Below, in pieces: positions 9,847 to 20,342 of a stretch of DNA of 64,000 nt. The notes beneath the pieces are model-generated. The model worked only from the letters and a program-made list of their open reading frames with translations, did not search any database and had not been told where the DNA came from. Numbering within the stretch: position 1 is the first letter of the stretch; the number at the start of each line of letters is the position of its first letter. Source of the DNA: Choristoneura fumiferana (Eukaryota > Arthropoda > Insecta > Lepidoptera > Tortricidae); NCBI RefSeq assembly GCF_025370935.1, contig NC_133493.1, forward strand, positions 5,938,565 through 6,002,564, read 5' to 3'. A program made the translations under genes and the position numbers.

Positions 9847-10152
9847 ATGTGTTGAATGTATTGTATTGTAAATTAAGTTCAATTTTGATAAACTACCCGA
9901 TCAAATGGTTTACGCAAGCGAAGCCGGTGGTAAAGACTTGTCTTGTATACTCTATGAGGGGCTCGTGCCGATATCCGCACACGGATGAAGCCAATAAATT
10001 ACTGTATAACCGTTCTACTGCATTTCGTTCGGAGCCGCAGTCGGCAGCAAGTTATCCCTGAGGATAGGATCTTTGAACGCATGGTCACAGCGTTTGACGA
10101 ACAATTTAGCTTAGTTCGAATTTGCTGGCTTGATTGATTATAATAATATAAT
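9847..10152. other. Spacer
   Basis: About 300 bp with no recognised repeat or gene. It is moderately GC-rich at 9900-10060. Confidence 0.4.
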
Positions 10153-10371
10153 ATAGCAATTACCCGCGACTCCGTTCGCGCAGAATTCGTTTATCGCTAT
10201 CCCGCGGGAACTATGCAATTTTCCGGGATAAAAACTATCCTTTGTCCTTCCCCGAGACTCCAACTATTTGTATACCGAATTTCATCTAAATCGGCTTAGT
10301 GGTTTAGACGTGATGAAGTTACAAACAAACAAACAGACTTACAAACTTTCGCATTTATAATAGTAGTGGGA
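10153..10371 (-). mobile_element. Lep1-like Helitron
   Basis: Inverted copy: minus strand starts TCCCACTACTATTATAAATG at 10371 (host T follows at 10372) and runs to a degenerate 3' end near 10153. It matches the 2.4-kb copy through 'cgggaactatgcaattttcc'. Confidence 0.7.
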
Positions 10372-10402
10372 TGTATGTTATGTTTATATCTATGCCCCTA
10401 GA

Positions 10403-10505
10403 TAGGTTGGGATGATGACATCAAAAGGACAGCAGGAAAGAAGTGTTGTAAAGAGATATTGTAACGAGTGGCGGGTTTAAAAGGAGGCCTGCTCCTAAAG
10501 GGTAG
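10403..10505 (+). pseudogene. RTE C-terminus, decayed
   Basis: The translation reads WDDDIKRTAGKKCCKEI, then a stop, then EWRV-stop-KEAC in the next register. RTE proteins of Lepidoptera typically have RW-DDI-x-x-x-AG-x-x-W ... EW-x-x-x-EEA before the end. It matches that order with stops and is clearly dead. Assignment rests on the motif order only. Confidence 0.5.
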
Positions 10506-11351
10506 ATACCGGTTGAAGAAAGAGATATAGAAAGAGACAGTTTTTGTATGTATGTACGAATGTATGTATAACTCTTAATCTATTTAATATACAACGTCGT
10601 GTTAGTTACACCATTTTTAACTCGAGAAAGGCTGCACCGATTTTATGATCTTTGATTCGTTAGATTTGTCTTCGTTCCAATAGCCCAAAGAAAAAGAAAT
10701 TTTGAAATTCAATTTTCTCTTGCATACATTTTATTGATGATATTTCACTTTATGTTGTCATACATGATGTGCAGATCAAATTTTTTGGTGTTATTTTTAG
10801 ATCGAATTGACTGATTTTACAGAAAAAGAAATAGATCACATAGATTAAGACGTCGTCGTAACCGTTCTTGAAATTAATTCACAATTTCAGTAAAAAAAAT
10901 GCATTTGGCCAAATGAAACATTCGTTAAACAAATAATTTGTAAAATAAATGCCGAAATAAAAGAATACCATTTGTTAGATCAGGATTACAAACAAACGAA
11001 CAAGCACAAAATTGAATATCTCTCTACATTAGTCAAAAATGTATTTTCAGCGGCTCAAAATTTGGCCCACTCTACATAAAAAAAAACCTATTATTGCATA
11101 CATTTGAGGGCCATTTTTTGCCGCTCAATATATTTTGTTACGTTCTTTGTGTATCTGTGTGTCCCATAAGCCGTACCTGTGGAAGCTGTCTGATTTTTCA
11201 GCGGCATTACCGCGCGGCGCCGGCGCTTCGGCAAACGCCATTCGCGATATTGTTAAAGGAGGATCGAGGGTTGGAACGAGTTTCCTATTTTTAAATCCGA
11301 AACTGTATTATGATTTTGCTGTTGAATTTTATAGGGTCTACTTCATGTTAT
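10506..11351. other. Spacer, mostly AT-rich
   Basis: No gene is supported. A GC-rich patch ('ccgcgcggcgccggcgcttc') lies at 11206-11231 within overlapping short frames (11094-11416) that show no domain. Confidence 0.4.
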
Positions 11352-11570
11352 CCCTGACGCAAAAAGAGGGGTCTTATAAGTTTGAACGCTATGTGTGTCT
11401 GTCTGTGGCACCGTAGCTCTTAAACGGGTGGACCGATTTGAATGCGGTTTTTTTATTTGAAAGCAGGTTTTCTAGCGATGGTTCTAAGACATGTTTCATC
11501 AAAATCAGTTCAGCCGTTTTTGAGATATCGAACTTTGAAATGACAACGCCGGGAGTTTTCCAACGTTTTG
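11352..11570 (+). mobile_element. MITE-D, near full length
   Basis: It carries the D landmarks in order: 'gacgcaaaaagagggg', 'cttataagttt', 'ggcaccgtagctcttaaacg', 'ttgaatgcggtttt', 'gttctaagacatgtttcatc', 'gagatatcgaactttgaaa', 'gggagttttccaac'. The ends (cccgac-type) are inverted in better copies at 41.9 and 62.6 kb. The overlapping minus frames are not genes. Confidence 0.75.
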
Positions 11571-11669
11571 TTGTTTGGGTTTTGAGTTGATGCAAATGCT
11601 CAGTTTTTGATTGAGGGCCCTAATGCGGGGTATGGGAGATTTCCATATCGCATTGTTGTAGGGGTAAAC

Positions 11670-11850
11670 AAAGTTTAGTGCTAGGCACACTTGGCACCCC
11701 ACGTTTCAGTCTACTCGTGACCACGGCCACTGTAATGTGGTCGAAACGTCGAGGTAAATATTACTCGTGTGTTTTAGCGTGATAAGTCCTGTTTGTGATA
11801 TTTTGAGTATGAGCGAAAATCACGAAAGTTTAAAACGTTATTTTGTACAC
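11670..11850 (+). repeat. Repeat I half-element
   Basis: Contains 'ttcagtctactcgtgaccac', 'gaaacgtcgaggtaaatatt' and 'agcgtgataagtcc'. The same arm occurs at 30.35 kb and twice, in inverted orientation, at 27.1-27.5 kb. Confidence 0.7.
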
Positions 11851-11938
11851 GAAGTTTATCACAGTACGTAGCCATGAAAGAAGTAAAAGTGTAGACAAAT
11901 AAAAGAAACAAATACAATTAGACAGCAGGCAAATAGAA

Positions 11939-12153
11939 TCCCAATAATATTATAAATGCAAAAGTTTGTAAGTCTGCTTGTTTGTTACTCCAATACGGCG
12001 AAACCGCTGAACCAATTTAGATGAAATTCGATTTATAAATAGTTTGGGTCTCGGGAAAGGAGAAATGATAGTTTTTATCACGGGAAATTGCATAGTTCCC
12101 GCGGGACACCGAGCATTGAATGTACGCGGACGGAGTCGCGGTGCAACAGCTAG
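11939..12153 (+). mobile_element. Lep1-like Helitron, complete
   Basis: TC start after host A (11938), 'caataatattataaatgc' head, and 'gcaacagctag' end with host T at 12154. The body matches the 2.4-kb copy. Overlapping open frames (12044-12302) are chance. Confidence 0.8.
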
Positions 12154-12212
12154 TTTATATACTAGTAAAGAAGGAAGTAAGGATTGTTTGTTGTTATTTT
12201 GCCGGTGTTATG

Positions 12213-12300
12213 TGCATGTATGTATGTATGTATGTAAACTCTTTATTGTACTTACAAATGAAAATTAACAAAACTGCATGCATTAGCATTTGTCTTTTCT
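12213..12300 (-). mobile_element. LINE-AA 3' tail
   Basis: 'tgtatgtatgtatgtaaac' followed by 'tctttattgtac' is the inverse of a LINE end with a TACA repeat tail. A longer copy is at 33.68 kb. Confidence 0.5.
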
Positions 12301-13080
12301 GAACGTTCTCAAATCTACGAGTAAGTAACTAAACTTGGATTTTTCGCGTCACTTTTAGTGTAACCATATTTTATTACTCAGTACTACATAATATTCTAAT
12401 GCGCCCCCAAAAGGGTTCCCTACAACGGCCAGCCCACATTACTTCGAACATAATATTTTTTCCATAAAAAACGTAATGATCATTTCCTCTCCACAAAACC
12501 GAAGTAGGACCTTTATTTGACTGCGAAAACACTTTTTCCCAACATCATTTGCGCAACTTTATCTGGCAGTCCCGCCCAAACTGGAGGAAACATCATTACA
12601 GACCATTTTGTTACTAACGAGAGGAAAATACGCAACTATTTTGTGGAAACTTCTCAGGTCAGCATAAATGCATACCAATAATTCAAAATAGGCAACGCAT
12701 GGTGATCAATCACTCAATACCCGTTGGCCAGGTTCGATTTACCGTCCAATATTCCAGCTTCGGTCTAAAGGGACATAACATTAGTTTCAATATCGTTTGG
12801 CGTTTAATATCCCAACGGTAATTAAAGTTGCTGAAGTTTACAGAACGGGCAATCCGTTTCAATCTTGTGTGAATTGTTTGCGAGATATTCTGACCGTGGA
12901 AGTTGTTTGTTCAAAATGCTTTCGGTTACTTTCAATGACACGGCATTAACTTTCGCTGCCTTTGGATGTAATGAAAATGAAGTATATTTGTTTTGATGCG
13001 TAGGTACTGTAAATTGGGTAGCTTCCTGTGTTAAGAAATATTCTATTTGATAAGTTCGAGATTTAGATTATTAGAATCTA
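12301..13080. other. Spacer, possibly unique DNA
   Basis: This block has few recurring motifs and moderate GC compared with neighbours. No frame above 60 codons. Confidence 0.4.
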
Positions 13081-13748
13081 TTGAACATGTATTTTTTTAG
13101 TCAATCAAACAAAAAATTACAAAGAAAAAACTGTTGGCAACACCACATTAAATGTCTAGCTTTGGATTCAACATGGCGAACTAATGTGTTGCGTCAAATT
13201 GTGCTCGTACATTTTTACAAGTTAATAAATCTTTACTGCTACAAAAAAGGGACTTTCACTGAACAGAGAAAAGGAATTACAGTCCACTACTATAAAAGAA
13301 CTATTAATTCTTCATGGTCCTTCGAACTGCGAAGCAAGAATATTTCTGCAACTTATTCAGTGACGGAAGCCATTGTGAAAATTACAGTGAAGAAAACAAT
13401 TATTGTTCAGTGATATTTCCATACAAAACAAGAGTAAAGGCTGCACATCTAACGAAGATCGAAGATATTACAGGTTTCAGCATAGCTGACATTCAGCTAC
13501 TCCATAATATTTCGTTCGACTTCAATAGAAGAATTCAAGGTCAGTCATTCAGTTCTGTGGGGCGGCGCCGGGACGTGCGCAATTTTGCTATAGCAACACT
13601 GCGTCGGCGGCGGTTGCACGTGCATCGGATAGTGAGTAGCCAGCCTTATGTGCGTGTGCGACCTCATCGGCTCCCTGAACCTACCATTCCAGAGACATTA
13701 TATAGTGTGGCGCCATCTATCGCATCTATCACAGTCAGTCACGACTGA
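13081..13748 (+). other. Two overlapping open frames, unrecognised
   Basis: Frames at 13081-13413 (110 codons) and 13314-13748 (144 codons) overlap on the plus strand in different registers. I recognise no domain. The first is rich in K, N and Y as expected of AT-rich DNA. The second contains an acidic-polar start, then an arginine-rich stretch (RRRRLHVHRI) and a proline-arginine region. The local base composition from 13540 to 13740 is more GC-rich than the surroundings. It could be an untranslated or coding exon of a host gene, a decayed element, or chance. No splice signals are decisive and no copy exists elsewhere in the window. Treat as unproven. Confidence 0.2.
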
Positions 13749-13850
13749 TACATCGTCGGTAGTTCTTTTTGTTTACAAGTAATAAAAGCTTGTTTTTAAA
13801 AAGTTTTTTTTCTTTTAATTTCTTTTAGCTACATTTTGGGACCGCGTCAT

Positions 13851-14000
13851 GGCAAACGTAGTGAAGGACGCCCTCCGGCCAGGTGGAGTCACGATCTGCG
13901 AAAGGCTGCTGGTAGAAGCTGGATGCGTCTAGCCGAGGACAGGGCGCAATGGCGCTCTTTGGGGGAGGCCTATGTCCAGCAGTGGACTGCTATAGGCTGA
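13851..14000 (+). pseudogene. RTE LINE C-terminus (49 codons) and 3' end
   Basis: The plus strand reads GKRSEGRPPARWSHDLRKAA, then a middle section with MRLAEDRAQWR, and ends GEAYVQQWTAIG before TGA (13998-14000). This GRP-x-RW-x-DDL ... W-R-x-LGEAYVQQW order is the standard C-terminus of one lepidopteran RTE subfamily. Everything upstream is gone, so this is a 5'-truncated insertion. The stop is followed by 'tgataatgag', a short version of the GAT-repeat tail. Confidence 0.85.
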
Positions 14001-15082
14001 TGATAATGAGCTACATTTTTGCTTTCATGAAAATTATTCTCACACACCACATTCCACATCACATTGAACCTAGGTTTCAACCCAGCGTCTAGCTTCCGCA
14101 ACTCATTCAGAACGGACGTAGGGGCAGCAGTACGAACCATGATAGATGCTCTGTTCCAAAGGGTTCGTGCTTAGTGAGGACTCTGATATTTCTTTTAAAA
14201 AGTTTTTGGCATAGACAGAGAGGCAGAAAACTTCTTTCTTCCTCTCTTCCTCCTTTCCTCTTCTTGTGGAATCACTTTGCCCCCTGAGTAGCTAAAATAC
14301 CAAACAAGCAAAGGCGCGAGGAAAAGCTAACGTTTACTTAACGAAGGCAACTCTAGCGCACATTTCAATGACGTGCCTCCCGCGTCCTGATAGGAGCGGT
14401 AGGCAATGATAGCGGTAGGATGCCCTCCGTCCATACAAGTGCTGTATCTGTTACATAGTAACTTGTATAATATTCTGTGACCATGCTATATATTATAGGA
14501 ATTCCTGAGTTTTTACTAATATGTCAAGAGTTTTAATAGAATTGCTTGTTCTAAAATGGTTGCCGAGGGCGATATGCCGCGATAACCTTTAGGTACTCAA
14601 CTTTCTAATAAACCTTTGGAACTTTGGACTTTTGTGTTTAAAGAAAAAAACATTTATTTCTCGCCTGCACCTTACACAGTGTCCACACCTCGCTTAGCCG
14701 TAACCCATACGTTAGCCATCTACAATAACAGTACAGGCACCACACCCGTTCCCTATGACAAACGGGAACCGGATTTTTGGGCATGAATTTAACGGTATTT
14801 ATCGGTTCGTATGTCCGTTATGGCAAGTGAACGTAAACCGTGAAATATTGCCGCAATGTTATTATTGCGCTGTTGAGTAAGTAGGATTGTACCTACATGT
14901 GTGTTTCAAAGGGATTCATGTGTCGTTGTACTGTACACGAATTTCAGATACAGACTGTTTTTGAATACGATCTCGGAAAAAGTAAAATTACAATGTAGTG
15001 AGTGGATTTTATCATGTACTCATGTTTTGTGGAACTGAACACAGTCGGAAATTGAAAAGTTTGTCCCGGTTGACGGAGATTG
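14001..15082. other. Spacer, no gene recognised
   Basis: Mixed composition with a GC-richer part at 14330-14440. No recurring family and no open frame of note. Confidence 0.45.
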
Positions 15083-15090
15083 CTCTTGAA

Positions 15091-15404
15091 CAGTGATGGG
15101 CAAAGTACGGGCAAAGTATTTGATTTGATCTGAAATTGATTTTGAAAAATTTGTGATTTGCATAAATATCTGATACGACTCTATTTCTAGGGCTGGAAGA
15201 ACGTGTCAGATATTTTTGCACGCTCCGCTGTGGGAGACATTAATGCTGGTGACTGTACCTATATGGCCCGCGGTCATAACATAATTTCATTATTTTGTAA
15301 AAACGTAAAAATAGTATACCTAAAATAGAACGATGTGATTCTGGCCCTCCTCTAAAATATCTGTAACTTTCTGGCCCCCCATGAAGAAAGTTTGCCCACC
15401 ACTG
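15091..15404. mobile_element. hAT-like MITE, complete, with MITE-R inside
   Basis: Ends CAGTGATGGGCAAAG and CTTTGCCCACCACTG (with spacer bases) are inverted; a perfect 8-bp duplication 'ctcttgaa' sits at 15083-15090 and 15405-15412. CAG-type ends with an 8-bp duplication are diagnostic of hAT. The interior contains half of MITE-R at about 15155-15258 and encodes nothing. The two minus-strand frames over it are chance. Confidence 0.85.
15155..15258. mobile_element. MITE-R, partial, nested in the hAT MITE
   Basis: 'gcataaatatctgatacgac' and 'gtcagatatttttgcacgc' form the hairpin seen complete at 33.1 kb, ending 'gctggtgactgtac'. The left arm is partly lost. Confidence 0.7.
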
Positions 15405-15461
15405 CTCTTGAATGTGCTCTCTAAGTATGCGTTTCCTATTGGTAGGTATCAAAATCCTTAC

Positions 15462-15650
15462 TAAGTTATAATAATGTTATTATGTTTATCCGTCTGTTTC
15501 TTCAAACCGCTGAACTGATTTAAATGTAATTTATAATGGTAGTTCGGGACCCTGGGAAAGTAGGATAGTGTTTATCCCAAAAAAAGGCAAAGTTTCCTGG
15601 TATAGAGATGAAACTAATTTTTCGCAAACGGAGTCGCGTACAAAAGTTAG
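15462..15650 (+). mobile_element. Lep1-like Helitron, degenerate
   Basis: It keeps 'aaccgctgaactgattta', 'ggatagtgtttatccc' and 'acggagtcgcg' in order, but the head is eroded ('ataatgttattatg'). Confidence 0.6.
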
Positions 15651-16353
15651 TGTATTATTAAGCACTTTATGAAACAAACGATCGGTTTCAAAAAAGTTCT
15701 TCTTGAAAAAAAAAGTTCTTTGTATCTACCTACTTTAAAAGTATAATGTGCCTGACTGACAGACAACACAACACAACCTAAACTGTGACTTATACATTAT
15801 CATAGAGGTACACTAAAAAGGGTTTTATAAAAATTTTCACGATATAATTATGTAGGTAACAAGTTTTTCTTTAGTTTTCCACGAGGCCCATTAATAATGA
15901 ACGTAACTAATTAACTATCAAAATCAGTAATGAAATAAGTGAAAATGAGTAACGTACGGAATTGTTTGTTCTGCGACGAATCTCTTTCAATTGCCGAAAC
16001 AACTTGAATCTTCATTTAATTTACCGTCTGCATTCGTAAAATATTATGTTCATACAGAATACGTGATTACGCTGTCCACTTTACAAATACAACAATCCCT
16101 TTAATGTTGCAAAGGGTTAACATACGCTTTGTGAAAAAGGAGAACGAAATGATGAATGAGGAATGGCAGACGGTTTATCTTGAGGGCAGAGAGATACAGC
16201 CGCTTTGTTTTACTGGATAGTGCAGTTGATTCCCGAAGTGTCAAACATTTTGTCAAACAAAACAAGTGCGAGGGTGAAAGGGTATTTAGTAGGCGAGCGT
16301 GCTCCATTTAAGTCTACGTCTTCGCTTACCATCAGGCGTGATTGTGCGTGATT
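15651..16353. other. Spacer
   Basis: AT-rich, with no supported gene or repeat family. Confidence 0.45.
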
Positions 16354-16485
16354 GCAGGACTACTACGTAACTCGAAACTCGAAGTTCGTATCGTAGCATC
16401 CCTCTCGCTCTCGTATTAAATAGTATAAGTGTCAGAGGGACCGCACGACACGAACTTCGAGTTTCGAGTTTCGTAGTAGCCCTGC
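16354..16485. mobile_element. MITE-V palindrome
   Basis: 'gcaggactactacg..actcga' and 'tcgagtttcgtagtagccctgc' are inverted arms of roughly 40 bp around a short loop. Frames on the minus strand across it are incidental. Confidence 0.8.
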
Positions 16486-16550
16486 TGGCATGTAATGAGT
16501 TCTGTATCACCAGATAGTTGCCATTTTGTCATTTTTGGATAGTAAAAAAA

Positions 16551-16661
16551 ACGCGCCGTCGACGTGCGTTTAGAAACGGATGTGGACGGCGCATTTTTCA
16601 ATCCGTAGATATAACTCGCGTGCGTAAATTTATATCGATACAAACGCGCGTCGACGGAGAA
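16551..16661. repeat. Imperfect inverted repeat, CpG-rich
   Basis: 'cgccgtcgacgtgcgttt' and 'aaacgcgcgtcgacgg' are inverted around a core that includes another 'ggacggcgc'. Probably a small MITE. Confidence 0.5.
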
Positions 16662-17164
16662 CGAAACTCTACGATAATTAAATTGACAAGAAACTTAATA
16701 TGAATGTGTAGTTTGGAGGATAAAACAAAAATAATAGTCAATAAACTTTTTCAATAAAGGAAGGAAGTTTTTGATAAAAAAACTCAGCTCTTAATTTCAA
16801 ACTTTACCAAACCACGCTCAGCCGTTTCCACCAAACTTAACTCTCCACAAAAGCATGTTATGTTATTCCCTTTTGCGTATACAAATCCAGTGGACATATT
16901 CAATTTCACGGTTTGCTAGAAATTCGGTATAAACAGCGATTTGCTTCCGCTTGGGGCGCATCGATCGAGTTTGTGATTATCCGAATGAAATGTTTCGAAT
17001 TATGATTTCAGTATGATGTGAATGAAATAGTGTTTTAAAGCACATAACGTTTATGCGATGAATCTTTGTCTTTCATGAATCATCAGATCTGGCATTTGAT
17101 TGGAATAATATGTAACCGAATAACTAGTCACTTCGTGAGAAAGAGTGACAGTAATTTCCAAACT
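16662..17164. other. Spacer
   Basis: No supported gene or repeat. Confidence 0.45.
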
Positions 17165-17255
17165 CATATTGTTTTTTTTTTATTCGACTGGATGGTAAAC
17201 GAGCAAGAGGTCTCCTGAGGGTAAGAAACCACCACCGCCCATAGACACCTGCAAC
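17165..17255 (+). repeat. Repeat M fragment
   Basis: T-run, 'cgactggatggtaaacgag' and 'caccgcccatagacacc' as in the copy at 5.9 kb. The rest is lost. Confidence 0.7.
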
Positions 17256-17510
17256 AATTTATTTATTTACAATTTAACAGCTATACATAAAATAACATAA
17301 AACACATGAAATTAACAGTTATAAAATTAGACAAAAAGAACTAACCTAAGATATCTTAACTAAATATATGTACATGTCATAAAAATAAAAATTATAAAAA
17401 GAAAACCCCGTCTAAGAGATCTGCCTGTGGCAGGGTTCCCGTGATGCTGGCCACATTACCCCATTGGACAGGAGCAAGAGCGATCTGGTGGGATAAATAA
17501 ATAGTTAGAT
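17256..17510 (-). mobile_element. Probable LINE 3' UTR
   Basis: The minus strand ends in 'taaataaa'-type sequence after 'ctgccacaggcagatctctt', a 3'-UTR-like layout adjoining repeat M. Family not identified. Confidence 0.35.
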
Positions 17511-17664
17511 TATTAAAATATTGGCCACGTAATTTTTCTTATGTCATTTAAACAAAAAATGATGAAGATAATAGCAAGTTAAAGTTTCGTGCGACACTTT
17601 TCAGAAAGCTTAACATCGTATTATAAAGTTTACGATTATATCATGTTATAATGTCCATGGACAG

Positions 17665-17945
17665 GGATATTTGGAAATAATTCCGATCCGCATTGGCGAT
17701 CCCTTCAAATAGCGAACCTACTGTGTTTAAAATAAAGTTGTGTTAAATACTTGTGATCTATAGATAATTCATTTAATAATAAGTATTGTAAATCTGTTTA
17801 AAAAAAATATACTTACCTCGATGAGTTTCTTGTCGGATTCTTCTCAACAGAGGTTTTCCCGAACCGGTGGTAGTTTTTTGACATTCATAAGTGCTTCTTA
17901 TACCTAAATTGAATAAGGAAATTTTGACTTTGACTTTGACTTTGA
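17665..17945 (+). mobile_element. LINE-N 3' end, long copy
   Basis: Starts 'ggaaataattccgatccgca' and ends with 'tgactt' repeats after 'aataaggaaattt'. Same family as 28.3 kb, with an inserted AT stretch near 17760-17810. Confidence 0.75.
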
Positions 17946-18560
17946 AAGGCGCGACGTTACGGGCTACCACTCCTGAACTTTGACGCGCTTCGTCTTTGTA
18001 ATTTTTTGTTTTTTCGACAAAAGTAAAATCGTCACAACACGCACACACAGGACGCACAGGACGGCAGCGGATCGGGAGCGGGTCGGGTTTGGAGTGCGGC
18101 GGGTCTATTTACGTGGCTATATAATAAAAAACATCACGACCAATTACGATCAGTGACGACCGGATGGCCAAGTGGTTAGAGGACCTGACTGCGAAGCTTG
18201 AGGTCCCAGGTTCGATTTCCGGCCGGGGCAGATATTTGTATGAATAATACGAATGTTTGTTCTAGGGTTTTGGATGTTTAATATCTTTTAAGTATGTATT
18301 TATCTATATAAATATGTTTATCCGTTGCCTAGTATCCATAGTACAAGCTTTGCTTAGTTTGGGACTAGGTCAATTGGTGTCAAGTGTTCCATGATATTTA
18401 TTTATTTATTTATCACACCACGACGCCCGCGCACGAGCCGACCCGCGCCCGCCGTTGGTGTGATGTTGTTCATAATACAGCCATGTAAATAGAGACACTC
18501 CGACACTCCTGACCCGCTGCCGTCCTTTATGTGGTTTACGCTTTAATTTTGGTTTTAAAA
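17946..18560. mobile_element. GC-rich inverted-repeat element Y, split by SINE-A
   Basis: The left arm (about 18059-18125: 'gacggcagcgg', 'gcgggtc', 'tctatttacgtggct') and right arm (about 18466-18528: 'agccatgtaaataga', 'gacccgctgccgtcc') are inverted. Both are unusually GC- and CpG-rich for this window. A SINE-A fills the centre. Confidence 0.6.
18155..18415 (+). mobile_element. SINE-A, full length, nested in Y
   Basis: 'gacgaccggatggccaagtg' head, B box 'aggttcgatttcc', body through 'gggactaggtcaattgg', and a TTTA-repeat tail. Confidence 0.85.
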
Positions 18561-19197
18561 GTGGCCTAAGTGTTATTTTCGTGGTATTTTTTTTAAACCA
18601 AGAGACCACCCAATTCCCACCGAGCTATATATTTTTTTACATGACGTCAGTGACGAAAACAGAAACGGTTTACACTAACTGCTCTGTCTCTGAAGATATC
18701 TAACTCACGCTTCTATATATCCATTAATAAGTTGCCTAATAAAACGTTTAATCGATGCTACTACAGGCACGTAGATACCTTGACTTTTATTTGCTTTAAC
18801 TTTATCATAATCAACTGGAATAGAACTTGAATAAAACTGACAAAGGTTAATTCACTACTCATTTGTGATTTTGCCTTATTCCGAATTTCTACTAGTACAA
18901 CTTGCTCTTACTCCGAAACAGCGTATGTAGTTTTATTTGCTTTCAAAATTTAAACTTAACTTATCATTTACTGAGTCCTATTTTGAATGCAGAAAGGATG
19001 AACATGGGACAGTTAATAGTGAACAGGGCTGTCACATTTTCCGCTGCAGTGGGTTCTCTCTTGGTAAATTTTGCGGTTTGCAAAGCTTATGTACATTAAG
19101 GTCCGACTTGAAGCTTTTATGTTGATGCATGTTAAACCAAGAATGGTACTCTTTTTAAATCATAACACATTTCACAAAAAAATGAGGGGGGGGGGAT
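18561..19197. other. Spacer
   Basis: Short frames at 18902-19125 lack any domain. A run of nine G lies near 19187. Nothing else is seen. Confidence 0.45.
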
Positions 19198-19420
19198 GTT
19201 TTTAACCCCGGACGCATAAAGAGGAATGTTAAAAGTTTGACGTAAATGTCTTTCTATCTATGGCATGTTAGCTCTAAAGCGGATGGACCGATTCAGATGC
19301 GGTTTGTTTACGAGAAAGCGAGTTTCCTAACGATGGTAATAGGCTTTGTTTCATTATAATTTTGAAATAAGAATGTCGGGGTATTTCGACTTTTCCAAGT
19401 TGGTTATTAGTTTTTGATAG
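19198..19420 (+). mobile_element. MITE-D, diverged
   Basis: 'taaccccggacgcataaag', 'ggaccgattcagatgcgg', 'aagaatgtcgggg' and 'aagttggtta' follow the D order with many substitutions. Confidence 0.65.
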
Positions 19421-19457
19421 TGTTCTTAGATTTTTTTAACACAAGATGCGACGGTTG

Positions 19458-19692
19458 AATGCTTCTCATTATCATAATCATCATATCAGCCATAGGACGT
19501 CCACTGTTGGACATAGGCCTCCCACATAGACCTCCAGTTGCCTCGGTTGGAACCGGCTTGCATCCATCGTGAATCCGCGGCTTTAACCAGGTCATCCGTC
19601 CCGTTGGTGGAAGTCCTACGTTGCGCTTGCCGATCCGCGGTCTCCATTAGAGAACTTTCGGCTCCAACACCCATCTGTTCTCCGTACTATAT
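19458..19692 (-). pseudogene. RTE LINE C-terminus, 5' truncated
   Basis: On the minus strand, open for 62 codons from 19674 to the TGA at 19486. It contains TDDLVKAADSRWMQA and ends EAYVQQWTSYG, the usual RTE C-terminus; a GAT/ATG-type tail follows to about 19458. The insertion is truncated near 19692, directly beside the unexplained plus-strand frame, so the two may share a junction. Confidence 0.85.
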
Positions 19693-19718
19693 GGCCTCTG
19701 AGCTCAACTGTCGAAATA

Positions 19719-20063
19719 GTGGTGGAGCAAGATGATAAAGTTGTAATTCGTCCCTCAGATTGGTCAATATTGGAAGACGTAAGCCCAACACGCAGACAAT
19801 ATGCCCATCGGTTATTCTATAAAGATATAGACAGATTCAGCTTAATGATTGAGACGTACTTAGCGAAAACGCTCGATCATCTCACCCTCTTGCCAAGTTT
19901 TTATCAGCGTTTTAATTCCCGGGAACTTTTACTGGCTGTAATGAACTTACAAATCCCGGGGGATTACGACTCAACTCGACTTGGGATGCAGTGGGGAGAT
20001 TATAGCAGTAAGAACTACTTGCACGGTCTAACATTAAAATATTTAATTTTTAACGCAAGGTAA
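19719..20063 (+). CDS. Unexplained 114-codon frame, possible host exon
   Basis: An open frame runs to TAA at 20063 and is also open upstream into the RTE junction, so its start is unknown. The protein is not low-complexity: it has mixed charge and spaced aromatic and leucine residues (VSPTRRQYAHRLFYKDIDRF, LLPSFYQRFNSRELLLAVM, GMQWGDYSSKNYL). Composition looks more protein-like than the AT-driven frames elsewhere. Near the 3' end 'gcaag|gtaatg' could be a splice donor, and 'gtcgaaatag' could be an acceptor on the left, though its pyrimidine tract is poor. I do not recognise a family. Alternatives are a fragment of a transposon protein or chance. It lies between two retroelement ends, so it may be a captured or orphaned piece. 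Confidence 0.35.
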   Translation: MVEQDDKVVIRPSDWSILEDVSPTRRQYAHRLFYKDIDRFSLMIETYLAKTLDHLTLLPSFYQRFNSRELLLAVMNLQIPGDYDSTRLGMQWGDYSSKNYLHGLTLKYLIFNAR

Positions 20064-20171
20064 TGATAATGAATGACAGTTCCAAATATGGAATTGGTTT
20101 TAAGTCCGAAATAAAAAATAAATAGGTTTTTCCTACAAAAAAAACATATATTATTATATTTATATTATGCA

Positions 20172-20342
20172 AGGTTGAAGCTGGCGTCAAAGAACGCGTA
20201 TATAATGTGCATTGAAATATTTAATCGACTGCCGGACAGTTTCAAAAATAACAATTTCAATATTTTTAGAAACCTAACCAGAAAGTGGCTGGTTAACAAA
20301 TTATGTTATTATAGCATACAGGAATATTACGATGACAATTGA
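20172..20342 (+). pseudogene. Non-LTR retrotransposon C-terminal domain
   Basis: 57 codons ending in TGA (20340-20342) include IEIFNRLPDSFK, then FRNLTRKWLVNKLCYYSIQE. The pattern F/Y-N-x-LP ... F-x-x-x-x-x-x-W-L ... YYS-x-x-E-Y is the usual last domain of Jockey/CR1-group reverse transcriptases. The frame is open but no RT core precedes it. AT-rich 3' UTR-like sequence follows to about 20510. Confidence 0.7.

Noticed and set aside
9561..10061. 166-codon plus-strand frame
   Set aside because: It runs through a SINE-B including its tRNA-derived head and tail, and equivalent frames occur over other SINE-B copies.
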